From the NCBI GenBank assembly GCA_026075535.2, contig AP026546.1, positions 2,852,001-2,916,000 on the forward strand: 64,000 nucleotides of DNA, given 5' to 3'. Below are positions 31,874 to 42,639 of the stretch, in pieces. Position 1 is the first letter of the stretch. Every line of letters starts with the position of its first letter. Made by a program: the position numbers and the translations under genes. This DNA comes from Tricholoma matsutake (Eukaryota; Basidiomycota; Agaricomycetes; Agaricales; Tricholomataceae). Below the pieces are notes generated by a model. It saw only the letters and a list, made by a program, of their open reading frames with translations, had not been told where the DNA came from and made no database searches.

Positions 31874-33060
31874 TTTATAGGTTCTAACAGTATTATAATG
31901 ACACAATGATACAAAAACAAAGCACCCATGCCCAATGACACTGGAACTGACCCCAGGTCACCACTGTGAGTCCCTGCTCACAGGGTGGTTATGGGGAGTA
32001 GTGCCCCCCACCACAGAAGCAACCCCAACTGCTTGCAGGGTGGGAACAGGGAGCAACTGGGATGGTGAGATGGCTATGATGATGATGAGTGGCTGATGAC
32101 ACACCTACAATGGGGACATGGGTGAAAGACAATGACAGAAACAGAAAAAGCATGCCACCACAACCACGACCACCACAACACCCCCAACTGCTGCCACAAG
32201 CAAGTGCTCACAGGGTGGAAACGGGGAGCAACTGGGATGGATAGGGACAATGGGGAGACAATGATGAGGGAGAAAACAGAAAAAGGCCCAAGTGACATTG
32301 TTGACATCTCTTGGGCCATAGGTATGTTTTCTTTTCTTTTCCCATTTTGTGTTCTTGTTACTAACAAAGTTTTTTAGATACAATTTTGACTATGACAACA
32401 ACTACCAGCCCCACCTAATCCACCCCCCACCACTGCCGCTGGGTGGCTGGGTGGTAGCAAGGACCACTGATGACAAGGGAGGACACCAACAATGGACAAC
32501 TCAGCAACAGGGATGCATAAGCAAACAGGTGCAGGTGGCGGGGGAAGGGGGAGGGGGACGATGTGCCCAGGTAATTTTTTTTACGTTTGCTTCTTTTTTT
32601 TCATTCAACTTAATTCTTTAATTTCTAGGTTTTACTGTTTCTGTACCTATGGAAACCCACCACCACCACCCTGCACCACTGCCATGAGCCAGTGCTCATG
32701 GGGTGGGAGGGATGGCAGGGATGGTCAAGGATGAGGATGGCAGGGATGGTCAAGGATGAGGATGGCAGGGACAGCGAGGACAATTACAATGGGGCCAAGG
32801 GAGAGGGAGAGGTGCACAACAACGATGAACACCACCACCACCCCCAACCTTTGCCATGAGTAGGCGAGGAGGACAGCCAACCAACCCCATGGCCCATGGA
32901 CAACCAAGCACCCATCCCTGCTGCTGTGAGCGCAGTGGACCACAGGTGCTATGGACAACAACAACAGGGATGACAGGGAGGTAGGGAGGATGGCAACAGA
33001 GATGTTACCTCAACTGCACCCCAAGCCGATGACAGGGGCCACATTGTTTTACATATTTAT
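31874..33060. other. GC-rich non-coding region with repeated CACCCTGTGAGC-type motif
   Basis: No gene. The motif CTCACAGGGTGG and variants (GCTCACAGGGTGGAAACGGGG, CAGGGTGGGAACAGGGAG, CATGGGGTGGG) occurs several times, each next to TG/GCCACAAGC or ACTGCCATGAGC. It is the reverse complement of a motif inside the MITE at 40841-42044, so part of this region is probably MITE-derived; ends with a target duplication were not found. Confidence 0.45.
32709..32775. repeat. Minisatellite, 25-bp unit, about 2.5 copies
   Basis: GATGGCAGGGATGG-TCAAGGATGAG is repeated in direct tandem, last copy partial. Confidence 0.85.
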
Positions 33061-33440
33061 ATTGTATGCACCCCTTGCATCTTGCATGAGGAGGGTTAGT
33101 TAGCGGTTATGATGTATGTACTATACTCTATTTCAATAGCCAAATATATCTTTTTTATGATTCTTACTTTTTTGCTTAACCTTCTGCCTACTTAAATGTC
33201 TCCTTAAATGTCTCCTTAATTTTCTTATTGACATAGCTAGGCAGCCCCCTAAGAGCTGATACTTGCAGAAAAGAAGTTTAAGCAGCAATATAAGGAGAAA
33301 TTAAGCAAATAAAGATGAATTTTGCTTAATTCAGCTACTTATTCTAAGCAAGATCTCCTTAACAGCTTAATTCTGCTTAATTCTGCTTAATTTTGACTTT
33401 AAGGAGCATTAAGCATAATAAGTCAGCATCAGATTTTCCT
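33061..33440. other. AT-rich spacer with CTTAA-rich short repeats
   Basis: GTCTCCTTAAAT occurs twice in tandem near 33198, and CTTAATTCTG in tandem near 33366, with inverted partners (AAGGAGAAATTAAGC, TTAAGGAGCATTAAGC). May be a small foldback element; boundaries not resolved. No gene. Confidence 0.4.
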
Positions 33441-33559
33441 GATGGACTGATGATTTACCCAAAACGGAACGGATAAGACAACACGTCGAACATGTCGTAA
33501 GATATAATACATAGAACAAAGTAATCCACATGACACCAGGAACCAGGACATCTGCGTTC

Positions 33560-33957
33560 CACAACATTTCCAACGCGGAGTTGTGCGCCACTTCTTTTAT
33601 TGTTGCCGCGTCCATTTTTTTTGCAGCGTGCAAGTCGGTTGAACATCGTTGGCGGAAATTCGCCGGCATTGATGACAGCGCTACCCATTCCTGCGTCGGC
33701 GCCTTGTTAGCGGTACCAGAATTTCATCACCGATGGATGAACGGACAAAGTAGAGTTCATACCCTGGCACGTGATCGTATTTAGCCCCGAGGACGAGTCG
33801 AAGAAGGTTTACAAACTACACGTCCTCGCAGTTGAATCAAAATATTATTTTCAAGGATCCTGACAATTTGAAGCAAGCAGTGTGGGTGAACATGCGCGCT
33901 GAAGACGACATTTTAGACGGTGCTAAGACAACGCGTAATCTCATCCGTCCATTTTAG
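33560..33957 (+). pseudogene. Possible 3' end of a host gene with a frameshift
   Basis: CpG content rises here compared with the flanking repeats. One plus frame reads ...VFSPEDESKKVYKLHVLAVESKYYF to about 33860, then hits TGA. Shifting by one base gives KDPDNLKQAVWVNMRAEDD...NLIRPF and a TAG at 33955-33957. The two halves look like a single tail with a one-base insertion. Upstream, GIDDSATHSCVGALLA (to about 33710), followed by GTACCAG and an AG at 33752, could be the preceding exon. No family recognised. Confidence 0.3.
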
Positions 33958-34815
33958 GTAATCCATCAAACTCATTTATTATATTGCTCCAGGAGAGCTG
34001 AGAAAAAAATTGACGGAGTTGTCTGAAACGGCTGTAATAATGCACCTTCTACTGTGAGGAAATTCGCGAAATCTCGCTCCTCGTCCACGACTGACACGTT
34101 GCCAGGAAACCCAAGGAAGATCGCGGTAGATATACCGCATCCTCACTACGAAGATCACAATGGTAGCGGTCAAAGTAGGGCGATTATCCGCGGATTATGT
34201 CCACGATTTCTGGGACGCGGATAATCACGATTATTGTAAGATTATTGACACGATTTTTGATTCATAATCTTCAATAATCTAGGTAAGAAAAATATGTGTT
34301 ACTTAGTAGCGGCATGGGCATCTAAACAAAGTAAATCAAAAAATACTTACGTTGGTAGTACTACAAATTACGATGTACCAAAGGAAGGAACGACCAGGCG
34401 AGATGCACGGGGAGGGTGGTGCTAGTGGTGCAAAGATTACACTGCAGAATACCATATAGCTGCACGGTAGGCTGGGAGGACCGTCAAAGTTCAAATGAAC
34501 GACTCACTGACAAAGTCTACTAACCCCTGATGCAACAGTCTTGATATAACTCAGGTACTCACTCAGGCCTCAGGACCTAACATCGGCGGTGACCGAAGGG
34601 TAAAAAATGTTAATTGACAGTGAATAGTAGACGCACGTCGCACGCTCTGTTTGCCTGACTTGCTCTTATTCTTGAGCAATCGTCTATTTTCTTCCTGCTC
34701 CACCTAAATGGGTTCCGTGTCAGTTTCTTCACACAGAGCCTTGTAATCTGACTTTCATTTCAAAGTATCGTCATGAATTACACGAGTATCGTAAATCCGA
34801 GCTTATCATGCAAGA
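33958..34815. other. Intergenic region, host-like
   Basis: No gene. TAGGGCGATTATCCGCG at 34177 resembles a TAGGG-type MITE end, followed by repeated GATTATT/AATAATC motifs to 34285, but no matching right end was seen. The part near 34815 probably holds the 3' UTR of the oxidase gene. Confidence 0.4.
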
Positions 34816-36727
34816 TCAATGTGCAGGGGGGATGAGGAAATGCTTGCGCCAATATGGGTTGACGAAGATCTGACGCGGGTCCAATCTTGCACGTACCTGC
34901 ATCCACTCATCATACTTCGGGTACATGCGGCGGAGGCGCTGCAGATCACCGAACCCAGGTGCTATGTACTTGCCCAGATGACATCTGTACGACGGGCCAT
35001 GCTTGTCGAAGTACTCAAAGTACGGGCGGAAGAAATCAGCTGGATCATAGCGTTCGGTCAAGCTGCCGAACGCCATGTCGTACTGGAAAAGGTTGACATC
35101 CAGGCGAAACTTGTCTCCCGTAAATGACGACGAGAGCCAGAATGGGCTTTTCTGGGCAGTGGAACTCAGCTGTGAGATGTTGAAAGTGGAAGGTTGCAGG
35201 AACAGACCTTGGCCGCGTAAAACTCCGTGAAGAAGTTGCCAATCGTGCTTGAGTCACTCAAATGCAATGCCTTCAATGTGCTGACGGCATCTGGAACAAG
35301 AGGGTTCGACGGGTCCACGTAGAAATGGACATGGCACTTACCAGCAGCCTTATCCATGTCGAACCAGAATTCCGTGAAACAACTTGGCATGAGCGTATCT
35401 TGCATTGAGTTGTCCATGGGGAGGGCTCGGGACCAAAGGTCCACAAATGGTATCGACTCCTTCAGCGGAATGAAGAGGTCGAGGAGCTTCGCCGCAATCT
35501 TCTTCCCGATTGAGCCCACAACTGGTGTATCGCGGAAATAGTTCATTTGCCACAAGAGCCAAAGTCCAGTCATAGCACCGAACTGATGAATCCTAAGGTG
35601 TTCATCCGCCATCCGTGAAAAAGCAGATACTTGGAGAGCAGGTGGCTACGTACAAGTCGAGTTCCTGAAATGGCTTCGGTGTGTCACTGAGAATGGTGCG
35701 TTTCCCTGTCCATATCTGCACACGCGGCGGAAGGTCCACCTGAGGCCAGTAACGCTGAGAAGAGATTTTATCAGGACGAGATTGGTCAGACTACTGAAAA
35801 TTTGTACCATGCGCATATATTCGTTGTTGGGATCTTTGAAATACTGCTCGATGCCTGGCACTCCTTGTGATGCTGGGCCACAAAGGTTTACAGGACAGCC
35901 CTTGGTCCAATCTGGGTCGAGGGGTGAAACTAGGGAAGTCTGCTGGACTCCCATGACATCGAACGTGGGCGTCAGGGAGAGCGTGACCTCTGTGATAATT
36001 CCGCATAGTCCAACTGACACTCCGGTCGCAAAGAAGAGGGTGGGATCCGTATCATCTCGAGAAAGAACATGCTTGGTTCCCGTACCATCAATGAGGGTAA
36101 AGCCGTACACAGCATCGTGAAAGCTGTATAGAAGAGAGCCTCCGGCAGATCCTGGGGCTCAAAGTGAGGAAATCCAATGAGTGAAAGATGACCGATACAC
36201 GTACCTGTGGCCAAGAAACCGGCAATGGTTTGGTGAGTGATACCTCCAGTCACTGGCAACGCAAAACCAGCATTCTGCAACTGAAAAGCAAGGCTATTTC
36301 CCTGTGTCGAGTCAGAATCTTCTGGGTCGATATCAAGGTTTGTGCCTGCTTTGACAGTGGCAAATTTCTTGACTTTATCGATCGTCACCCCGCGGTATTT
36401 CGTGAGTGTAATGAGGACAACATTGGGTGGGAGCACGCCGTGAGGTGCATCGACGATGATGTTGCTTGGACTTGAGTGTGCAGAACCAATCACGCGCACC
36501 TGGGAGCGTGTAGCGTAAGCTTTCTTCACAATGGCGACGATTTCATCTTCTGACATCGGAGCAATGAGTGCACTGGGAGGGAAGGGGTTAACACCTGAGC
36601 TGCCAAGCATATTTTTGTCCTCGGTGACAAACGATTGCATGTCCGCGGGTGGGAGATCGTTCTGCTCACCAAGAGCATGACAGTGTTGGACGAGCGGGAC
36701 TACGTTTTTATTGAACCTATCCGGCAT
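34816..36727 (-). CDS. FAD-linked sugar-lactone/alditol oxidase (D-arabinono-1,4-lactone oxidase family)
   Basis: Six exons (36205-36727, 35808-36151, 35654-35754, 35342-35592, 35208-35290, 34816-35151) with GT-AG introns of 53, 53, 61, 51 and 56 nt. The sum is 1638 bases, exactly 546 codons with stop, with no internal stop. N-terminal FAD-binding domain: VRVIGSAHSSPSN has His84, the family's covalent FAD attachment residue. THQTIAGFLAT continues across intron 1 into GSAGGSLLYSFHDAVYGF. The C-terminal oxidase domain ends HLGKYIAPGF...YPKYDEWM and the DPRQIFVNPYWRKHF signature. It would oxidise an aldonolactone or sugar alcohol with O2, giving H2O2. The start MPDRF was chosen because upstream codons look non-coding. 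Intron 4 keeps frame and could be retained. The first residue of the HWGK motif's Trp is Leu here. Confidence 0.88.
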
Positions 36728-37528
36728 AGCAGAGTATAGTATAGCAAGGAAATAATTGCATGACTTACTTATATAGTTCGAAAAACAAATTAGTAAATTA
36801 CACGGGAGCGCTGTGCCTTTCCTCACCTTTTCGACCACTCCCACTGAGTCGCGATCTAATCCGCGGCTCAGCCGCAACGGTTTGCTGTTCTCGCTGCCCT
36901 GCGTTTCCGTTTTGTCCTTGAATAACTCCTGCCGAAATCTAGGATTACAACCATCTCGCCTGTGGTTGACTTCTGCGGTCATAACAATTCTGGTGTGCTA
37001 CTGAGTATTCATTCATTGGATAAGTGGACGCGGGTTTGTAATTTAATTCATTATCGCGGAGCCCATTCCTTCCATATTTGGTAATGCTTCATCACGTGCA
37101 TGTTACCAATGATCACCGCAGGACACGCGGGTAACCATGATGCCGCAAGGATGAATTGCTTATTTGAAGGTCAGGTGTAGATTCCATCAACTTGAGCGTA
37201 GTGATCAGTTCCGTTTCCGTAGTTATCGGATATCAAGCTGTGCCAAACGAAGTCCAATCCCCGTGATGGTCGCGGCAGTGTGACACCGCCTGATCTTAGC
37301 TGATCTTCCCACAAACCCAGCTTTATAATAGTACACACCATGCTCACATAAGCACATAGGTCCGGGAATGTGCGGGACAGCTTCCCCGATCACTGTCGAT
37401 CACTATCTCCCACGGTTGATCAACACGCGCCACAGCTTCGGCTACCATCGCGCTCATCATCCCCGACGATGAGCATGCCTTTCCACTCATTCCTGATCAT
37501 TTTCCCTCGCTTTTTTTGATATATAATA
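36728..37528. other. Upstream region of the oxidase gene, no gene seen
   Basis: CpG-retaining host-like sequence. The oxidase frame stays open upstream to an ATG at 36980-36982, but that extension is unlike the family and is probably 5' UTR. No clear TATA box was identified. The end near 37520 runs into TATATAATA at the edge of the TA-flanked MITE. Confidence 0.45.
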
Positions 37529-37924
37529 CTGTAAGCACCTTAATTATAACAATTTGTCATGTCACGAAAGGCATTTGTTGTGTTAATTTTCAAAATGTCA
37601 CATCACAAAACAGGTCATTTGTTAACGTCAGGACCGATGTCACAGTGATTTCCAAAAATTTCTGAAATCACCACAGAACATATCTACGAATATTCGATAC
37701 CAAGATACAGCATCGTTTCATCTTGCAATCTCTCCAAAATCTCCATCAGCTTGCTCCTCGAAAATTTCGGACCTGTTCCTTCTGTCTTTCCATATCACTT
37801 GTGCCTCTCTCCCATTTAGCTTCCAATCCCTCCCAAATCTTTATACAGTCTTCATGCTTGTGTTCTACAAGTTCCTCAGGAGAATATTTGACAAGAAATT
37901 TTTTCCATGAAGATCATTATAAGT

Positions 37925-39606
37925 TAGGGCTGCACACCATACCATCTGATGGGTACAGCCATACAATCAATGGGCATCAGACAGGTACGGCTCAACCGTC
38001 CACCGTCCATATAGTTTGGTAAGTAGAACTCCAACAGCTACAGGACGGGTACAGATATGGCCATTGGACAGTCATGTATGGTAGATGGGATGCAATAAAA
38101 GAAGGCAAAAATAGACATATAGGATTGACTATCTACGTATTCAACAATGTAGGGCTGCAGTAGCCTTTGCGTGAGCCAGATGTAAGTGCTTCTTAACAAG
38201 CATTAAAATACAGATGGTATCAGCATTAAGGCTTGCACAGCAAAGAGAAATGGTGTCCTGACCACCTGAGAAGACCCGCTCGACGGCAACAGCAGAACCT
38301 AGATGTGAAGATGATGCGTTAAATTTTTGTAAATATGCTAGAATGACTCACCAGGTATACATAAAATGTCATGAGCAAGGCGAAACAAGTTTGGGAACTG
38401 AGCTCATCGACCCATCCACCAGTGAATTGGATTGCACGCATTGAAATCTTCAGCAGGAAGTTTGAAATATTCTTTGAGCTCATTGATGAATGGCTTCTCT
38501 TTCCTGCGATATCGAGCTGTGAAGGATTTCTGAGGGGAACCCACAATAGGTTCAGTTTGAACAGATGGACTCAGAGAATTCACTGATGACGGTGTAGAGA
38601 CGACCGCATGTGCATAATTTTCATGGAAGTAGTTGAAGAAGTTTGATTTTGATTGTTCAAGGTGCTCGGCAAGCATCGGGTCATCGGCATAATCTGTCTT
38701 CATGCCCTCGTATGATATCCAAGGATCAAGCACTGTTATCATTCACTCAGTAAGTGAATGATCGCACAGACAATTAGGCACATACATGCAGCCCATGTAT
38801 AGAAGGGAGATGCATCGTACTGGTAGTAGTAATCACTGAGTTTGCGGTGGGCATCTGTGAGTCCCACTTTGATATTCAGCGAAACTGAATCTGGAAGATT
38901 GCGAAGAATAGTTTTGATGTCGTCTTGTAGTCCTCGAGATATTACACAGGCTGATCTGCCATACTGAGATGACAGTTCTGAGCTTCGAGTTGTTTCCATG
39001 AGCATTTTATCTTGTCTCGACCTCATGATGAAAATTTTCCTCGGCGACACTGTGAGCCTGTCTTGATTTTTTTTCCAATTACTGTGGATGCCCCTGTGTT
39101 GGTTTCACATCTCGGAGATCAATGATAAAGACAAAACCATGGTTATCAACACTATTGCATTGAAATGTGATTAAAATGTACTCCACATACATTTCTTGAG
39201 TTGTCGACGGCCAGCCTAGCGTGAGTACTATCCCAGGTTTGACATCGTCACTGAATAAAATCAGGGCTCAAAAAAATGAAGGGACACTAAAGGAAATCTG
39301 AAAGAACAAGATATATTTCAAAGTGGGATGGCGGTACAGCTAGTATGTGGTTTGCATGGTGTTCAATGGCAATGGTGCGAGTTGTGTGTTGTTCGATCAT
39401 CTAGTCTGTGGCGTGTTGATAGGAAAAAAATTAAAGTTTGCTTGGAGATTCCCGTCCAATGCTGTCTAATCCCATTGACGGCCGTACCTTGGACGGCATT
39501 GGACGGGTACTGACCATCCCGTCCGTCTACATAGTTGCAAAGAGCTGCAACGGTATGGGTATGGGTCTGTCTATGCCGTACTGTACAGTCACGGTGTGCA
39601 GCCCTA
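37925..39606 (-). mobile_element. hAT transposon deletion derivative, target duplication TTATAAGT
   Basis: Ends TAGGGCTGCACACC and the complement of TAGGGCTGCACACC; TTATAAGT lies directly outside both (37917-37924 and 39607-39614). Subterminal CGTCC/GGACGG and GGGTACGG motifs. It carries only the C-terminal half of an hAT transposase on the minus strand. Length 1682 bp, so it cannot be autonomous. Confidence 0.93.
38141..39050 (-). pseudogene. hAT transposase, C-terminal part with dimerisation domain
   Basis: Three exons read from about 39050 with 53-nt introns at 38733-38785 and 38299-38351. The translation shows KVGLTDAHRKLSDYYYQYD, then WAALLDPWISYEGMK across intron 1. The hAT C-terminal domain follows: ELKEYFKLPAEDFNACNPIHWW, QFPNLFRLAHDILCIPG, and across intron 2 SAVAVERVFSGG. 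It ends at TGA 38141-38143. The N-terminal BED finger and most of the RNase H-fold catalytic domain are missing. A TGA is found at the WWMGR-stop position (38404), where the family has Arg. Confidence 0.88.
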
Positions 39607-39857
39607 TTATAAGTAGATAAGAGTGCTTGGGGAAATTTTACTAGTAGCAGTAGGGCAATATAAACAGTTAGGATAGCACGAGCATGGGTAAATAATATGT
39701 TTTACGAGTACTTGCTGCTGAGTTTGGTCTCATTGGCATCAAATCTCAGTCAGTTTGTTAGCGGTCACGCATTGATTCCACCCATTTGTTATGACCAGGA
39801 CCATTTGTTAAGGTCACAGCGTCACAGGCAATTGTTATAATTAAGGCGCTTACAGTA

Positions 39858-40832
39858 CTTATATATGTGTATAGTGTTAATACAGCTATATTTAGCCCAG
39901 AGCAAGCACTCTTCTTGAGTTTGAGGAGGAGGAGAGGTCTCATCTTTTCATGGGAGAGTTATATTGCATGTAACTTGCTATATGACTATCCAAATGACTG
40001 TGGATGGCACTACATGAGTAGAGAAGAGAGGGAACAGGGAGAGGTGATGGGAGTGTGAGACAGGGTACCCACTGCTGGGCTTGCACACCCTCCACAGCCA
40101 AAAAAAAACAGTAGAGGGGTAGAGGGATGTACATAGAGGCAGGGATTAAGGGAACAAGGTGCTCTCTGTGAGTGCACCTGTATGGGGAGGGGGAGAGGTT
40201 GTCACTTACCTGCATACCTAGGCCATCCCCTTATGAAATGCACATGGAAAATGGATATAATAGTCAAATAAAATGATATAATAGACCCCCTGAAGTCCCT
40301 GTAGCAATGGGGATGGCCATAGCAGAGAACATGGAGTCAGGAGGAGGTATGCATACCCTGGGAGATCCGTGGCACCAAAACATTTGCTTTCTTCAATTCC
40401 TGGGCCTTATAGTAAAGTAGAACAAAGGTCAGTAAAAGAGATAGCAGGGATATGAGATCCTGACTCACCAGGACATGGATTCCCCACTTACAGATGTGAA
40501 CTTTGCTCACCATGTATCCCACACCTCACCTTCTGTACAAAGCTCCTCCAAGGCATCTATAGTAGTCCTGTATCCCTTGTTTATAGCCTACAAGTCATCC
40601 ATATAGTCAATAATTCACCCTACAAGTCAGGATCTTCACCTACTCACCTTTTCTCCTTGTTAATATATACCAACTCACAGGACCCACTGGTGGCTGTATA
40701 GATAGATTAACCAAGGTATTATAAGTAGAATCAATACCTTGGAATAGTTCATGAGTCTGTAAAGAGTGGTAGAGACTAAATGTATTGAGGTAGGAAACAG
40801 TCACTCACACAAGGCCAACAGTACTTCACTTC
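39858..40832. other. Spacer, no gene recognised
   Basis: Short frames on both strands have no family signature. AT-rich in 40560-40800. Confidence 0.5.
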
Positions 40833-40840
40833 CTTGGTGT

Positions 40841-42044
40841 TAGGGATGCCGAAGTTTGGTTTGGTCTGGTTCTCTGAGAGATTTCTCCAAACCGTGAACC
40901 TGAACCCAATGGTGGGCAGGGAGAGGGCAGAACTGCAAACCAGAACTGACAGAACTGGGTTTGGCAGGTTTGGTTCTGGTTTGAACCTTAGAACCTATGT
41001 GGTTAGCAAAAAAATGTGATTCACCCTATGAGCAGTGTCTCATAGGCATGGGGGCGGGTGCCACTGTTCATCATTGTGGGAGGGGGGTATGGCTGTTAGC
41101 ACCCGGTCCACCCTGTGAGCGAGTGATCACAGCAGTGGGAAACAGGTGCTGGGGCGCTGTCTCCCTCCTCCCTTGTGGTAGACACCCACGATCCACCCTA
41201 GAGGGGGTGCTCATAGACATGGGGGTGGGTACCGTGTTGTTCAGCATCATTGTTGTCCATCCCTGGCACCATCTTCCTCTTTTTGTTATGGTGGGGTAAT
41301 TGTTTGTTGGCATTGCCCGATGTTGCTGGCACCCGCGATACCCTACAAGCAGAGGCTCATAGGCGTGGGGCAGGTGCTGGTTGTTCCTTGCCAGTTCTGG
41401 GTGTTGTTGTGTCATAATTCCTGGTTTGGTGGGGTTTGGGGGAGCTGTTAGCATGGTGTGGCAGGCATGAGGGTGGGGGTACATACCTGGCAGGTACCCA
41501 CTACACAGTGCCATCCCTCGTACGTCAGAGCTGCTGTTCCCCCCTTTTCATTCATCGTTTGTCATTTGAGGTGCGTGGATGCCCATTTTTGTGGTCATCA
41601 TCACATCATTACTGTAAAAAGATAAAGCAAAATAATTAGCTAGTATAATAAAAAGAGAGAGAGAAACTTACAGGGGCCCAAACGACAAATGCATCATTTG
41701 GGCCAGTGTTGCACATGAGGTGGTTCATTTGTAACCATGAAGAGTTGTTGATGGTGGAGTGGTATGGCTTTGTTTGCATGAGTAACTTGAACAAAAGTAG
41801 CAAGTATTTTGAAACTCAGTTGCATGGGACAGGATTTTCGCCAATTTTTGACTTCAAAAACCTTGCATCGGTTCTCGGTTCAAACCCATTCAAACTGAGT
41901 TCACATAAATGCTAGAGGTGCCGAACCTGGGACCGAACCTACTGAGGAGGGAGAGAACCAGAACCAGACCAAACCAGAACCGCAGGTTCAGTTCAGGGGT
42001 TCAAGGTTCAAACTGAGGTTCTGGACCAAACTTCAGCATCCCTA
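40841..42044. mobile_element. hAT-type MITE with 8-bp target duplication CTTGGTGT
   Basis: Ends TAGGGATGCCGAAGTTTGG and the complement of TAGGGATGCTGAAGTTTGG, with CTTGGTGT outside both (40833-40840, 42045-42052). The outer ~130 bp on each side are built of inverted GGTTTGGTTC/GAACC repeats. The core (41000-41400) holds three or four degenerate ~85-bp units, each with ACCCTGTGAGC or ACCCTACAAGC followed by TCATAGGC-TGGGG. No transposase. Confidence 0.93.
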
Positions 42045-42052
42045 CTTGGTGT

Positions 42053-42639
42053 AGTTACAGAATTAGTGCAAAGTATCATATCATACAAGATTACATTGAG
42101 TTAGAGAATATCCATATAGCAGGAGAGGCCAAGCTATGCACCAGAGAGCAGGTTGAACCAGGTGTTCCAAAAAAGGTAATAATCTTGGAATATATTAATA
42201 CACTGCAATTTGAGGCTGAGGTCAGTGGGAGGTTTTGGGCACCTTAATAAACAATGTTGGGCATACCATCGAAACTGATCTGGGTGATGTGATGGTGAGC
42301 TCAGGATGCCAGTTCTAAACTCATTGATAAATGTAACAATGTTTTTTTGAGGTTTGAGTGTAAGATGAAATAAATACTTTCTTCGCTGACCTGCATCTGA
42401 TGCTGTACTCAATCTTTAAGAAGCCTTCAGAAAAGATCAGTCTGCTAACCACACTGACCACTTATTGACAATGGTTGCACATTATTTTAACAACCCTGGT
42501 CAAGGCTCCCTTACTATTTCTCAATCCTTTGACTGACACTCAGGCAAATCCAATGCAAAGGAGGAGAGATGCTGTGAAAAAGCACATAAAATGATATTCA
42601 AAATGTGAGATAATATATTTGGAGCGATGATACATTCAG
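42053..42639 (-). other. Unassigned stretch with one minus-strand frame
   Basis: Minus 42134-42412 (contains KPQKNIVTFINEF and YYLFWNTWFNLLSGA) looks mildly coding but I do not recognise it. Confidence 0.3.

Larger units (their letters stand above)
37529..39855. mobile_element. TA-flanked MITE (Tc1/mariner-like) hosting an hAT element
   Basis: The ends CTGTAAGCACCTTAATTAT and the complement of CTGTAAGCGCCTTAATTAT are inverted for about 30 bp (continuing TAACAATT), with TA on both outer sides (37527-37528, 39856-39857). Subterminal CATTTGTTA motifs are repeated near both ends. Without the nested hAT element and its 8-bp duplication it would be about 640 bp, with no coding frame. The superfamily call rests on the TA duplication and end layout only. 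Confidence 0.65.

Noticed and set aside
32074..32964. Short frames in the GC-rich repeat region
   Set aside because: They follow GGTGG/CCACC simple repeats and have no domain or splice support.
34177..34285. Another TAGGG-type MITE
   Set aside because: A plausible left end (TAGGGCGATTATCC) exists but no right end or duplication was found.
36728..36982. 85-codon N-terminal extension of the oxidase
   Set aside because: Open and in frame, but unlike the family and with no targeting-signal pattern I could recognise; treated as 5' UTR.
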